A stretch of 64,000 nucleotides of DNA, from NCBI GenBank assembly GCA_015689685.1, contig WVSL01000001.1, positions 297,001 to 361,000 of the forward strand, written 5' to 3'. This DNA comes from Rhodobacterales bacterium HKCCE2091. GTDB lineage: Bacteria; Pseudomonadota; Alphaproteobacteria; Rhodobacterales; Rhodobacteraceae. Under the pieces are notes generated by a model that did not search any database, had not been told where the DNA came from, and saw only the letters and a list, made by a program, of their open reading frames with translations. Position numbers and translations under genes: made by a program. Positions 44,689 through 54,235 of the stretch are shown here, piece by piece (position 1 is the first letter of the stretch; every line of letters starts with the position of its first letter).

Positions 44689-46035
44689 ATGTCCGACACG
44701 CCCGCCGCCCTGACCGAGGCGCTTCTCGCCGCCGCGACCCGCGCCGGTGCCGAGGCCGCGGATGCCATCGCCGTCACCGCCCGCTCAGTCTCCGTCGACG
44801 TGCTCGACGGCACGCTGGAACACGCCGAAAGCGCCGAGGGCACGGAAATCGGCCTGCGCGTCCTGATCGGGCGGCGGCAGGCCTGCGTCGCGTCCTCCGA
44901 CACGCGCGCGGCGACGATGGCCGAGATGGCCGAACGGGCCGTCGCGATGGCCCGCCTCGCGCCCGAGGATCCGGGCGCGGGTCTCGCCGATCCCGGCCAA
45001 CTCGCGCAGGATCGCGACGCCGGGCCGCTGGACCTGTTCGATACCGCCGTCGCCCCCGCCCCGGCGGAACTGGAGGACATCGCGCGCGAAGCCGAGGTCG
45101 CCGCCCGCGCCGTTCCCGGCGTGTCGATGGTGCAGTCCGCCAGCGCCGGCCACACGACCCGTGACATCTGGCTCGCCGCGACCAACGGGTTTTCCGGCGG
45201 TTACGCGCGCACCAGCCACGGCCGGTCCGTCGTCGCCATCACCGGCAGCGGCACGGGAATGGAGCGCGACCATTACGGCGAGGTCCGGACCCACCTGTCC
45301 GACCTGCCCGGCGCGGAGGAGATCGGCCGCATCGCGGGCGAGCGCACCGCCGAGCGTGCCGGGGCCCGAAAGCCGCCGACCGGCGCCTTCCCGGTGCTCT
45401 ACGACGAACGCGTCTCGGCCGGCCTGATCGGTCACCTCGTCGCCGCCATCAACGGAACGGCGCTGGCGCGCGGGGCAAGCTGGCTGCGCGACGCGCTCGG
45501 CGAAAGCGTGCTGCCCGCGGGGCTGGACCTGGTCGAGGATCCCACCCGCCTGCGCGTTTCGGGATCCCGCCCGTTCGACGGCGAGGGGCTGCCCACGGCG
45601 CGGCGCGAAATCGTGTCGGGCGGCGTCCTGAAGGGACTCGTCCTCGACCTCGCCACCGCGCGCAAGCTCGGGATGGCCTCGACCGGCAACGCGATGCGCG
45701 GCACCTCCGGCCCGCCGTCTCCCGGCACGGGGAACCTCGCGCTGACCCAGGGCGACCGCAGCCGCGCGGACCTGCTGGCCGACATGGGCACCGGACTGCT
45801 GGTGACATCGCTGATCGGGTCGTCGATCAACGCCACCACCGGCGACTATTCCCGCGGCGCGTCGGGATTCTGGGTCGAGAACGGGCAGATCGCCTACCCG
45901 GTCAACGAGTGCACCATCGCGGGCAACCTTCGCGACATGCTCGCCGGGATCGTCCCCGCGAACGACGCCAAGGCTTACAAGTCCCACGTCGTGCCGTCCC
46001 TGCTGGTCGAAGGACTGACGATTGCAGGCGCCTGA
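44689..46035 (+). CDS. pmbA: TldD/PmbA (TldE) family protein
   Basis: The 448-residue protein fits PmbA/TldE, the partner of TldD in a protease that trims unstructured peptides such as microcin B17 precursor and CcdA. It shows SVSVDVLDGTLEHAESAEGTEIGLRVLIG at the N-terminus and DYSRGASGFWVENGQIAYPVNECTIAGNLRDML near the C-terminus. The HExxxH of TldD is not present, as expected for PmbA. The start at 44689 gives MSDTPAALTEALL. Its 3' end overlaps the phosphatase gene by 14 bp. tldD is not in the window. Confidence 0.92.
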   Translation: MSDTPAALTEALLAAATRAGAEAADAIAVTARSVSVDVLDGTLEHAESAEGTEIGLRVLIGRRQACVASSDTRAATMAEMAERAVAMARLAPEDPGAGLADPGQLAQDRDAGPLDLFDTAVAPAPAELEDIAREAEVAARAVPGVSMVQSASAGHTTRDIWLAATNGFSGGYARTSHGRSVVAITGSGTGMERDHYGEVRTHLSDLPGAEEIGRIAGERTAERAGARKPPTGAFPVLYDERVSAGLIGHLVAAINGTALARGASWLRDALGESVLPAGLDLVEDPTRLRVSGSRPFDGEGLPTARREIVSGGVLKGLVLDLATARKLGMASTGNAMRGTSGPPSPGTGNLALTQGDRSRADLLADMGTGLLVTSLIGSSINATTGDYSRGASGFWVENGQIAYPVNECTIAGNLRDMLAGIVPANDAKAYKSHVVPSLLVEGLTIAGA

Positions 46036-46810
46036 GGCCGACCTGGCCCTCATCGAGGAGGCGGCGCGGGAGGCCGGGCGGATCGCGATGCGCCATTTCG
46101 GCGGCGACCGGGAGGGCTGGCAGAAGCCCGGCGGCCAGGGGCCGCTGACCAATGCCGACCTCGAGATCGACGGGATGCTGAAGGAATACCTGCGCGCGGC
46201 GCGGCCCGACTACGGCTGGCTGTCGGAGGAAACCCCGGACGGCCCCGAACGCCTGTCGAGGGAGTCGATCTTCGTCGTCGACCCGATCGACGGCACCCGC
46301 GCCTTCATCGAAGGCGAGACGACCTGGTGCATCTCGATCGGGATCGCGACAGGCGGCCGGGCCAGCGCGGGTGCGATCTACCGCCCGGCGCGCGACCTGC
46401 TCTACAGCGCCGCGGTGGGTGCGGGCGCTCGGATGAACGGCCAGCCGATCTCCGTCAGCGGAATGGAAGCGGAACGCGGCGCGACGCTCCTGACGTCCCG
46501 CGCGAACCTGAAGGCGGAGCTCTGGCCGGGCGGCGTGCCCCCGGTGAGCCACAAGTTCCGGTCGTCCTTCGCCAACCGGCTGGCGCTCGTGGCGCAGGGG
46601 CGGTTCGACGCGATGGTCAGCTTTCGCCCGGCCTGGGACTGGGACATCGCGGCCGGTGTTGTGATCCTGGACGAGGCCGGGGGCACCGTCACCGACACGA
46701 TGGGCGCGGCCCCGGTATTCAACGGCGTGGACGGGAAGCAGGCCGGTATCCTCGCCGCGACCCCCGCGGTTCACGGCGCGCTCCTGGAACGGATGCTGGG
46801 GACGACCTAG
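46022..46810 (+). CDS. Inositol monophosphatase family protein (CysQ/HisN-like)
   Basis: The 262-residue protein has the lithium-sensitive phosphatase metal sites: the glutamate in WLSEE, DPIDGTRAFIEG in the middle, and WDWDIAAGVVILDEAGG near the end. Candidate substrates are inositol phosphate, histidinol phosphate or 3'-phosphoadenosine phosphate; the order beside pmbA is common in alphaproteobacteria, where it is often annotated as a 3'(2'),5'-bisphosphate nucleotidase. The start is TTG at 46022, supported by GAAGGA 7 bases upstream, and lies inside the pmbA end. An ATG start 22 codons later would remove part of the first helix. Confidence 0.88.
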   Translation: MQAPEADLALIEEAAREAGRIAMRHFGGDREGWQKPGGQGPLTNADLEIDGMLKEYLRAARPDYGWLSEETPDGPERLSRESIFVVDPIDGTRAFIEGETTWCISIGIATGGRASAGAIYRPARDLLYSAAVGAGARMNGQPISVSGMEAERGATLLTSRANLKAELWPGGVPPVSHKFRSSFANRLALVAQGRFDAMVSFRPAWDWDIAAGVVILDEAGGTVTDTMGAAPVFNGVDGKQAGILAATPAVHGALLERMLGTT

Positions 46811-46885
46811 GCGCTCGACGCCTGTTGACGGCGGGGGCGACAAAGACGGCCAAGCACCGGTCACGCCACGTGCCGAAGTCCTGTT

Positions 46886-47425
46886 CTACCCCGGTATCAG
46901 CTTCCGCAACTCGCCCATCAGCTCCGCCAGCGCCTTCAGGTTGCGCTCGTTCCTCAGGCGCCCCGCCGCGTCGAACTGGTTCTTTGCGTCGCCCACGAAC
47001 ACCTCGGGCCCAAGCAGCAGACGGGGGCGGAACGGGCGCAGGGCGAGGAACATGGAGTTCTGCGACCGCTCGCCCCCCGCGCGCCCGTCCGCGGCCGAGA
47101 CGATGGCGACCGGCTTGTCCTTCCACGGCCCGCCCTTCGTGCGGCTGATCCAGTCGAGCCCGTTCTTCAGCACGCCCGAGAGGTTCTTGTTGTATTCCGG
47201 CCCGGCGATCACCACCGCATCCGCCGCCTTGATCGCGTCGGACAGGCGCTGGACCTCGTCGGGAATGCCACGTGCCTCGAGGTCGGCATCGAACAGCGGC
47301 AGGCGCAGGCTGCCCTCCCTGAACTCGGCCGGGTCGAACAGCCGCCGCGCCTCGTGCATCAGCTTGCGGTTGTAGCTGCCCGCCCGAAGCGATCCGCAGA
47401 TCCCAAGGAGCCGTCCTCTGGACAT
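46886..47425 (-). CDS. NADPH-dependent FMN reductase family protein
   Basis: The 179-residue flavodoxin-like protein has LGICGSLRAGSYNRKL (FMN phosphate loop) and the signature VIAGPEYNKNLSGVLKNGLDWISR. It belongs with ChrR/ArsH/azoreductase-type enzymes that reduce quinones, azo dyes or metal oxyanions using NAD(P)H. The start at 47425 gives MSRGRLLGICGSLRAG. It converges on the phosphatase gene and is divergent from the ThDP-enzyme gene by 55 bp. The physiological substrate is not known. Confidence 0.9.
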   Translation of the reverse strand: MSRGRLLGICGSLRAGSYNRKLMHEARRLFDPAEFREGSLRLPLFDADLEARGIPDEVQRLSDAIKAADAVVIAGPEYNKNLSGVLKNGLDWISRTKGGPWKDKPVAIVSAADGRAGGERSQNSMFLALRPFRPRLLLGPEVFVGDAKNQFDAAGRLRNERNLKALAELMGELRKLIPG

Positions 47426-47480
47426 GCGCCGTCCTTCCCGTTTCAGTGCGCCCGAACCGATCCTAGCGCGGAGAACTCAC

Positions 47481-49121
47481 ATGGCCATGCGGCACGGCGG
47501 GCAGATCCTCGTTGACCAGTTGAAGACGCAGGGCGTGGAACGGGTTTTCTCCGTACCGGGCGAGAGCTTTCTCGCCGCGCTCGACGGGCTCCACGGCTCC
47601 GGGATCGAGAACATCGTCTGCCGGCAGGAAGGCGGCGCGGCGATGATGGCGGAGGCCCACGCCAAGGTCACGGGTTCGCCCGGTGTCCTGTTCGTCACGC
47701 GCGGCCCCGGGGCCACCAACGCCTCGTCCGGCCTTCATGTCGCGATGCACGACTCGACGCCGATGGTCGCCTTCGTGGGCCAGGTGCCGCTTGCGCATCG
47801 CGACCGGTCGGCCTTCCAGGAGGTCGATTACCGCGCCGTGTTCGGCCCGCTGGTGAAATGGGCCGCGGAGGTCGAAAGCACCGACCGCCTGCCGGAATAC
47901 GTCGCCCGCGCCTTCCAGGTCGCACAGTCGGGCCGCCCCGGCCCCGTCGTCCTGGCCCTGCCCGAGGACATCCTGTCGGCGGAGGCCGACACCCCCGATC
48001 TGCCCGCCGCCGTCCCGGTCATCCAGCCCGTCGACCCCGCGACCGCGCGCGCGGCCCTGGAACTGCTGATGGCCCACGAACGCCCGATGATCGTTGCCGG
48101 CGGTCCCGGCTGGTCGGAAAAGGCGCAGGCCGATCTGCAGCGGCTGGCCGAGGCCACCGGCCTGCCCGTCGCCGTCACCTTCCGCCGCCAGCACTACATC
48201 GACAATGCCCACCCGAACTACGTCGGCGATCTCGGCGTCGGCTCCAGCCCCGCGCTGCTGCAACGGCTGCGCGACGCGGATGCGCTCCTGCTGCTCGGCA
48301 CCCGGATGGGCGATACCGCGACGCTCGGGTACACCACGCTCGACCCGCGAAAGCCGTCGAAGACGATCATCCACGTCCATCCCGACCCCGACGAGCTCGG
48401 CCGCGTCCACCGACCCGACATGGCCATCGCCGCGCGCGCGCCGGACATGCTGGCGGCAATGGCGTGGATCAACGACCTGAAGGTCCACGACCGGGCCGAA
48501 ACCGCGGCCGGCCACGCCGCGCTTCAGGCCTGGCGGCGGCCGCAGCAAACCCCCGGCGACGTGAAGATGGAACGGATCGTGTCCTGGCTGTCCGATCACC
48601 TCGACGGGCGCGGCATCATCACCAACGGCGCCGGGAACTACGCCGCCTTCGTCCATCGCTACCACCGCTATCGTCGCTACGGCGGCCAGGTCGGCGCGAC
48701 GAGCGGATCGATGGGCTACGGCCTGCCCGCCGCCATCGCCGCGAAGCTCGCCCGTCCCGGCGAGACGGTGGTGTGCTATGCTGGCGACGGCTGTTTCCAG
48801 ATGACGCTGCAGGAGCTTTCGACCGCCCGGCAATACGGCGCGGACGTGATCGTGATCGTCGCCAACAACGGCCGCTACGGCACCATCCGTGCGCACCAGG
48901 AACGCCAGTATCCCGGCCGCGTGTCGGGGACCGAGCTGTGGAATCCCGACTACGCCGCGCTCGCCCGCGCCTATGGCGGCACCGGCCACACCGTCACCGC
49001 GACCGACCAGTTCCCCGACGCCTTCCGCGAGGCGGAGAAGGGCGGGCTGCACATCATCGAGCTTCGGCTCGACCGCGACATGCTGACGACGACCTACGCA
49101 CTGAGCGACCTGCCGCGGTAG
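47481..49121 (+). CDS. Thiamine-diphosphate-dependent enzyme, acetolactate-synthase-like
   Basis: The 546-residue protein has all three domains of the ThDP decarboxylase/carboligase superfamily. The PYR-domain glutamate is in VCRQEGGAAMMAEAHAK, and the PP-domain ThDP motif is AGDGCFQMTLQELSTARQYGADVIVIVANN. LFVTRGPGATNASSGLHVAMHDSTPMV is acetolactate-synthase-like. It stands alone without an IlvN small subunit and differs from IlvB in the C-terminal active-site region, so it more likely has another role, for example a decarboxylase or lyase. The start at 47481 follows CGGAGA. Confidence 0.88.
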   Translation: MAMRHGGQILVDQLKTQGVERVFSVPGESFLAALDGLHGSGIENIVCRQEGGAAMMAEAHAKVTGSPGVLFVTRGPGATNASSGLHVAMHDSTPMVAFVGQVPLAHRDRSAFQEVDYRAVFGPLVKWAAEVESTDRLPEYVARAFQVAQSGRPGPVVLALPEDILSAEADTPDLPAAVPVIQPVDPATARAALELLMAHERPMIVAGGPGWSEKAQADLQRLAEATGLPVAVTFRRQHYIDNAHPNYVGDLGVGSSPALLQRLRDADALLLLGTRMGDTATLGYTTLDPRKPSKTIIHVHPDPDELGRVHRPDMAIAARAPDMLAAMAWINDLKVHDRAETAAGHAALQAWRRPQQTPGDVKMERIVSWLSDHLDGRGIITNGAGNYAAFVHRYHRYRRYGGQVGATSGSMGYGLPAAIAAKLARPGETVVCYAGDGCFQMTLQELSTARQYGADVIVIVANNGRYGTIRAHQERQYPGRVSGTELWNPDYAALARAYGGTGHTVTATDQFPDAFREAEKGGLHIIELRLDRDMLTTTYALSDLPR

Positions 49122-49235
49122 GCTTTGCATGAGAGGCTGGCGTAGCGGGGCCCCGGACTATGGTCGGCGGCGCGGCCCGTCATGGCGAAGGGCATGGTTC
49201 CGTGTCTCGTGGTCAGGCGGAAATGACCCGTGGCC

Positions 49236-50360
49236 TCAGTTCGACCAGCCGACCAGCGCGACCTCCCCGCTGCCGATGTCCAGGACGTAGGCCCGCGAGG
49301 CATCGCCCTCCAGCGGCCACGCGGTCCCGGTCGTCACAAGCAGCGCCTCGCGGTCGATCGCCAGCGGCATGACAGACGGCGGGCGGCCGTTGCCGATGTC
49401 GTAGAGATCGTTGCGGCCCGCGAAGTCCTCGCCGTCGATCGACACGCGATGGATTTCCCGCCCGGTTTCGGGGTCCAGCACCAGGACGTCGACCCGCCCC
49501 CCGCCGGAGGCGCCGGTCAGCACGATCAGCCGGTCGCCGGCCTCGTCGTAGAACATCCCCTGCGCATCGACACCGTCCATGCCGCGCAGCACCGACCATT
49601 CCCCGGAGCCGAGATCGAGCCGGTAGATGTAGCCGTCGCCGCCGAGCGTGACGCCCAGGAGAACGCCGCGGCTCGTATCCGCGACCCCCGCCACCGGCCA
49701 CGAGATGTCGGGCACGTCCAGCGTCACAGGAAAGGCCTTCCACGTCCCGTCGTCCTCGCGCACCTCGAACCCCTCGCCGGTGAAGCGGACGAGCTGTTCC
49801 CGCGGCGTCGACAGGGCCTCGGCAAGGGCCGGGGTCAGGGCATCGGCATCCACGAAAGCATCCAGGTAGTCCGGGTCGAAAACGCCGAGCGACGGATCGG
49901 CGGCGTCGATGACGAAGACCTCTGCCGCGCGGTAGCTGCCGTGGAAGCTGAACGGGCGTTCGAATCCGGTGGCGGCGGGCAGCACCTCGATCATCTCGCG
50001 GAACGGCCGTCCCTCGTCGCGATAGCTGTAGTCGATGTCCGGCCGCAGCTCGACCCCGTCGAACCGCGCGCCGTCCAGCATCACCTCGGACCGCTCGGGC
50101 CGATGCCCGGCAAGGATCACCCGGGCGATTTCCGTTCCGTCGGTCGCGGATACCAGCCAGCGCACGGGCCCGTAATCGGCCAGGACCAGCGTGACCTCCG
50201 CGCCGGGGCGGTCGACGGTGACGCGGGCCTCGGGGCCGTGGATGCGGCCGTCGGTCTCCTCCGATCCCTCGTAGATCCCGACGATGTGCAACTCGGGCTC
50301 CGCCAGCGCAGGGTCGGCGACGGCAGCGGCGAGCGCCGCGAGAACAAGCTTGAATCGCAT
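49236..50360 (-). CDS. Secreted protein of unknown function, possible beta-propeller
   Basis: The 374-residue protein has a signal peptide (cleavage near ALA, about residues 18-20) and a mature part with repeated stretches of the propeller type. Examples are GVTLGGDGYIYRLDLGSGEWSVL, YDEAGDRLIVLTGASGGGRVDVLVLDPETGREIHRVSID and SRAYVLDIGSGEVALVGWSN. No catalytic motif is recognised. The first 80 or so residues look like a separate beta domain (HIVGIYEGSEETDG). It is downstream of the mechanosensitive channel on the same strand with a 56-bp gap, and may be expressed with it. Confidence 0.75.
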   Translation of the reverse strand: MRFKLVLAALAAAVADPALAEPELHIVGIYEGSEETDGRIHGPEARVTVDRPGAEVTLVLADYGPVRWLVSATDGTEIARVILAGHRPERSEVMLDGARFDGVELRPDIDYSYRDEGRPFREMIEVLPAATGFERPFSFHGSYRAAEVFVIDAADPSLGVFDPDYLDAFVDADALTPALAEALSTPREQLVRFTGEGFEVREDDGTWKAFPVTLDVPDISWPVAGVADTSRGVLLGVTLGGDGYIYRLDLGSGEWSVLRGMDGVDAQGMFYDEAGDRLIVLTGASGGGRVDVLVLDPETGREIHRVSIDGEDFAGRNDLYDIGNGRPPSVMPLAIDREALLVTTGTAWPLEGDASRAYVLDIGSGEVALVGWSN

Positions 50361-50416
50361 GGGCCTACCTCCGGTGCGGACCCGCGTAGCAGCGGAATGC
50401 GACGGGAATTTGGCCC

Positions 50417-51769
50417 CTAGTCGATGGCCTTCGCGGCCTCAGTCCGCAGGGTGGAGCCTTCCAGTACCCGGACCTCCCGCTGCGGGAACGGGATCGAGAT
50501 GCCGTGTTCCTTGAACGCGTCCCAGAGCGCCAGGTAGACGTTGCCGCGGATGTTGGTCAGTCCGCCCGTGGGGTCACGTATCCAGAACCGCAGGATGTAG
50601 TCGACCGACGAATCTCCGAAGCCGACAATATGGCAGACCGGCGCGCGGGAACTCAGCACCCGGTCGACGCCCGAGGCGGCCTCGATCGCGATCCTGCGGA
50701 CGAGGTGGGGGTCGTCGTCGTAGGAGGTGCCGAAATAGATGTCGAGGCGGACGAAATCGTTGGTATGGGACCAGTTGACCACCTGCCCGGTGATCAGGTC
50801 CTCGTTCGGAATCAGGTATTCCTTGCCGTCCCGCGTGGTGATCGAGACGTAGCGCGCGCCGAGCGCGTTGATCCAGCCGAAGGTCTCGCCGAGCGAGATC
50901 ACGTCCCCCGGCTTGATCGAGCGGTCGAGCAGCAGGATCACGCCCGACACGAGGTTCGACACCACCTTCTGCAGGCCGAAGCCCAGGCCGACCCCGATCG
51001 CGCCCGACAGGACGGCGAGCCCGGTGAGGTCGACCCCGACGAGCCGCAGCCCCACGAACACCGCCGCGCCGTACAGGAGCACCTGCATGAACTTCACCGC
51101 CAGCACGCGCATCGACGGCGAGATGTCCTCGTTCCGCTCGATCCGGGCGGTGGTGGCGCGGGCGAGGAACCGCGCGAGGATCAGCAGGACCGCGACAATC
51201 ACCAGCCCCTGAAGAACGGTCAGCAGCGACAGGCGCACCTGCCCGATGTCGAAGCCGACGCCGTCCAGAAGTGCCGCTGCCTCGTCTGTCAGGTTGAGAA
51301 TCGCGAGCGTGACGAAGATCCATGCGCCGTAGCGCACGATGCTGCGCATCAGCGGCGACCGGATCAGCCGGGTGACGAGCACCACGAACAGCCACGCGGT
51401 CGCCAGTTCGGCGATGATCGACAGGAGATACGACCGGCTCGGCCAGGTCGTCGCCCGCATCATCCAGACCGTCGGCCAGATCAGGCCGACGAAGAAGATG
51501 CCGCGCAGGCGGCGATGGATGACCACGAGCATCCGCATCCGCCAGGTCGGCCAGCCCTCGCGCGCCGCCATCCATGCCCGGATCTTCGGCCCGAGAACGC
51601 GGGCCAGGAGCCATGCAACCGCCAGGACGGCAAGGGCGATGCCCACCTGGTAGGCGTTCCACGGCCTGAGCAGGGTGTTGAGGAACACCTCGGCCTGCCT
51701 CAGCAATTCCGGCCCGAGTTCCCTGAACCGGTCGAGGGAGTCCTGCAGGCTCTGGGCGTCTTGCTCCAT
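50417..51769 (-). CDS. Mechanosensitive ion channel (MscS family)
   Basis: The 450-residue membrane protein has several hydrophobic helices in the N-terminal half and then the MscS core. LTGLAVLSGAIGVGLGFGLQKVVSNLVSGVILLLDRSIKPGDVI is the pore-lining helix and the beta domain, with the glycine/alanine packing of TM3. Such channels open on membrane stretch and release solutes after osmotic downshock. The larger N-terminal region (five or more helices) marks it as an extended MscS relative. The start at 51769 is chosen as MEQDAQSLQDSLD; it is divergent from the CTERM protein gene by 163 bp. Confidence 0.93.
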   Translation of the reverse strand: MEQDAQSLQDSLDRFRELGPELLRQAEVFLNTLLRPWNAYQVGIALAVLAVAWLLARVLGPKIRAWMAAREGWPTWRMRMLVVIHRRLRGIFFVGLIWPTVWMMRATTWPSRSYLLSIIAELATAWLFVVLVTRLIRSPLMRSIVRYGAWIFVTLAILNLTDEAAALLDGVGFDIGQVRLSLLTVLQGLVIVAVLLILARFLARATTARIERNEDISPSMRVLAVKFMQVLLYGAAVFVGLRLVGVDLTGLAVLSGAIGVGLGFGLQKVVSNLVSGVILLLDRSIKPGDVISLGETFGWINALGARYVSITTRDGKEYLIPNEDLITGQVVNWSHTNDFVRLDIYFGTSYDDDPHLVRRIAIEAASGVDRVLSSRAPVCHIVGFGDSSVDYILRFWIRDPTGGLTNIRGNVYLALWDAFKEHGISIPFPQREVRVLEGSTLRTEAAKAID

Positions 51770-51932
51770 GTGGATATCTTTCCCGGTTCCCCGCGCGGGG
51801 GCAAGCGGCGGCATCGCCGGACGGCCCGCGATTGAACCCCGCCGCACCCTGGACCGACCTATCCCGACCGTCGCGGACCCGAATCGTGTTACGGTCATCG
51901 GACAGTGCTTTTGATTGGGAAGGATTGATTAC

Positions 51933-52475
51933 ATGAAACGCATCACCGGCCTGATTGCGGCCGCCCTGCTTGCCGCCGGTCTGGGGACCGCCGCAAGCGC
52001 CGCAACCTTCACGCTGCTCGACGAGAACCTGCCGGGCCCGACCCTGACACCCATCGGCACCTTCGACGCGCCCGCGGCGGGCGGCGCGCTGACGGCGGCG
52101 AACATCGTCTACAACGGGATCGTGTTCGACATCCTCGCGGTCGGCAACTCCGCCCCGACCTACTACGCGGCGGGCAACTACGTGGACGGCGTGGTCGGCT
52201 TCGGGCTGGTCTACAACTCCACGCCGTTCTCGTTCTCCGACGGGTTCGATACCTTCGACTGCTTCGTGGGCACCTGCAGCTTCCAGTTCGAGGACCGGGG
52301 CGGCGGCTACCCGACCAACGCGGGCGAGTGGTACATCGAGCATCCGTTCGCGAACTACGCGCTCGGTCTCTACCAGATCGAACCCGCCGCGGTTCCGGTG
52401 CCCGCGGGCGCCGTGCTCCTGCTGTCGGGTCTCGGGTTCGGGGCGATGGCCCTGCGCCGCCGCCAGGGCGCCTGA
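51933..52475 (+). CDS. Secreted protein with VPLPA-CTERM-type sorting signal
   Basis: The 180-residue protein has a signal peptide (AASA, about residue 23) and ends in VPVPAGAVLLLSGLGFGAMALRRRQ. This is a short proline motif, one hydrophobic helix and an arginine cluster, the VPLPA-CTERM signal that exosortase-type enzymes process in Rhodobacteraceae. The usual motif VPLPA reads VPVPA here. The mature part is glycine- and aromatic-rich (YYAAGNYVDGVVGFGLVYNSTPF) with a cysteine pair in DTFDCFVGTCSF. AAGGA lies 9 bases before the ATG. No exosortase gene is in the window. A surface or matrix role is inference. Confidence 0.88.
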   Translation: MKRITGLIAAALLAAGLGTAASAATFTLLDENLPGPTLTPIGTFDAPAAGGALTAANIVYNGIVFDILAVGNSAPTYYAAGNYVDGVVGFGLVYNSTPFSFSDGFDTFDCFVGTCSFQFEDRGGGYPTNAGEWYIEHPFANYALGLYQIEPAAVPVPAGAVLLLSGLGFGAMALRRRQGA

Positions 52476-52483
52476 CGCGACCG

Positions 52484-52509
52484 CCGCGCCCCCGGCGCAG
52501 GGGGCGCGG
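52484..52509 (+). terminator. Strong GC hairpin after the CTERM protein gene
   Basis: A 10-bp perfect stem, CCGCGCCCCC at 52484-52493 and its complement at 52500-52509, has a 6-base loop. It lies 8 bp past the stop codon. No T run follows, so it may stabilise the mRNA 3' end or support a Rho-type stop. Confidence 0.5.
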
Positions 52510-52699
52510 CACCCTGCCTCCCCTTGCGGCGAAGGGGGCGGGGTTGTATCTGCCGGGCATGACCGGAGTTCTCGATCTCGGCGACCGCGCGCGCCTGCGC
52601 GAACGCTTTCACGGCGCGACCCGCTCGGTGCTCGCGCGCCGGGACGGCACCTGACCGCCCGCCGAGACCGACCCCGACCAGCCCATTCGGAGAGAACCG

Positions 52700-54103
52700 A
52701 TGGCCGCCAAGACGCTCTACGACAAGATCTGGGACGCCCACCTCGTTGACGAGGCAGAGGACGGGACCAGCCTGCTCTACATCGACCGCCACCTCGTCCA
52801 CGAGGTCACCAGCCCGCAGGCCTTCGAGGGCCTGCGCATGGCCGGTCGCACCGTCCGCGCGCCGGACAAGACCATCGCGGTGCCCGACCACAACGTGCCG
52901 ACGACACCGGGCCGCGACGATCCCGCCAACATGACCGAGGACAGCCGCGTCCAGGTCGCCGCGCTGGATACCAACGCGAAGGAATTCGGCATCCACTACT
53001 ACCCGGTCAGCGACGTGCGGCAGGGCATCGTCCACATCGTCGGGCCGGAACAGGGCTGGACCCTGCCGGGCATGACCGTGGTCTGCGGCGACAGCCACAC
53101 CGCGACCCACGGCGCCTTCGGCGCGCTCGCGCACGGGATCGGCACGTCCGAGGTGGAGCATGTTCTGGCCACCCAGACCCTGATCCAGAAGAAGTCGAAG
53201 AACATGAAGGTCGAGATCACCGGCAAGCTCCGCCCCGGTGTCACGGCCAAGGACATCACGCTCAGCGTCATCGGCGCGACCGGCACCGCCGGCGGCACCG
53301 GCTACGTCATCGAGTATTGCGGCGAGGCGATCCGCGACCTGTCGATGGAAGGCCGGATGACGGTCTGCAACATGGCCATCGAGGGCGGCGCGCGTGCCGG
53401 CCTGATTGCGCCCGACGAGAAGACGTTCGAGTACGTCAAGGGCCGCCCCCACGCGCCGAAGGGCGCCCAGTGGGAAGCGGCGATGGCGTGGTGGAAGACG
53501 CTCTATTCCGACGACGACGCGCACTGGGACAAGGTCGTGACCATCGCGGGCGAGGACATCGCCCCGGTCGTGACCTGGGGCACCTCGCCCGAGGACGTGC
53601 TGCCGATCACCGATGTCGTGCCGGACCCGGCCAGCTTCAAGGGCGGCAAGGTCGACGCGGCGAAGCGGTCGCTCGACTACATGGGCCTTACGCCGGGCAC
53701 GAAACTCTCCGACATCGCCATCGACACGGTGTTCATCGGGTCCTGCACCAACGGCCGGATCGAGGACCTGCGCGCCGCGGCCGCGATCCTGAAGGGCAAG
53801 AAGATCAAGGTGAAGCGCGCGATGATCGTGCCGGGCTCCGGCCTCGTGCGCGCGCAGGCCGAGGAGGAGGGTCTCGACACGATCTTCACCGAGGCCGGGT
53901 TCGAATGGCGGCTCGCGGGCTGCTCCATGTGCCTTGCCATGAACCCCGACCAGCTCGCCCCCGGCGAACGCTGCGCGGCCACGTCCAACCGCAACTTCGA
54001 GGGTCGGCAGGGGCGTGGTGGGCGCACCCACCTGATGTCGCCGGCGATGGCGGCGGCGGCGGCGGTGACGGGGCACCTGACCGATGTTCGCGAGATGATG
54101 TGA
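52700..54103 (+). CDS. leuC: 3-isopropylmalate dehydratase large subunit
   Basis: LeuC with LeuD isomerises 2-isopropylmalate to 3-isopropylmalate in leucine synthesis. The 467-residue protein has the three Fe-S cysteines: one in [13 protein letters not shown], and those in IGSCTNGR and [32 protein letters not shown] and [17 protein letters not shown] are typical. The start at 52700 follows CGGAGAGAACC. Unlike in many relatives leuD is not next; about 5 kb of unrelated genes lie between. It ends with two hairpins. Confidence 0.97.
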   Translation: MAAKTLYDKIWDAHLVDEAEDGTSLLYIDRHLVHEVTSPQAFEGLRMAGRTVRAPDKTIAVPDHNVPTTPGRDDPANMTEDSRVQVAALDTNAKEFGIHYYPVSDVRQGIVHIVGPEQGWTLPGMTVVCGDSHTATHGAFGALAHGIGTSEVEHVLATQTLIQKKSKNMKVEITGKLRPGVTAKDITLSVIGATGTAGGTGYVIEYCGEAIRDLSMEGRMTVCNMAIEGGARAGLIAPDEKTFEYVKGRPHAPKGAQWEAAMAWWKTLYSDDDAHWDKVVTIAGEDIAPVVTWGTSPEDVLPITDVVPDPASFKGGKVDAAKRSLDYMGLTPGTKLSDIAIDTVFIGSCTNGRIEDLRAAAAILKGKKIKVKRAMIVPGSGLVRAQAEEEGLDTIFTEAGFEWRLAGCSMCLAMNPDQLAPGERCAATSNRNFEGRQGRGGRTHLMSPAMAAAAAVTGHLTDVREMM

Positions 54104-54162
54104 CCGGGCGGACGCCCGGTCGATCCGGAGCGGCGTCCCGACGCGGGCGCCGTTTTTCTTTT
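54102..54162 (+). terminator. Tandem hairpins ending leuC, the second an intrinsic terminator
   Basis: The first stem, GACCGGGC at 54102-54109 with its complement at 54114-54121, starts within the stop codon. A second, imperfect stem at 54131-54152 (CGGCG and CCCG pairing with CGGG and CGCCG) is followed directly by TTTTTCTTTT. This should end leuC transcription before the following genes. Confidence 0.85.
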
Positions 54163-54235
54163 CTGGTGGGGTCTCCCGTGTCAGGTTGAAACAGCGAGCT
54201 CCTGACGAGGACGAGGTTCCCGCAAAGGCCGACCG

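Noticed and set aside
52559-52654. 31-codon frame before leuC as a possible leucine leader peptide
   Set aside because: It has only four scattered leucines and no leucine-codon run, and no attenuator-like hairpins are seen between it and leuC.
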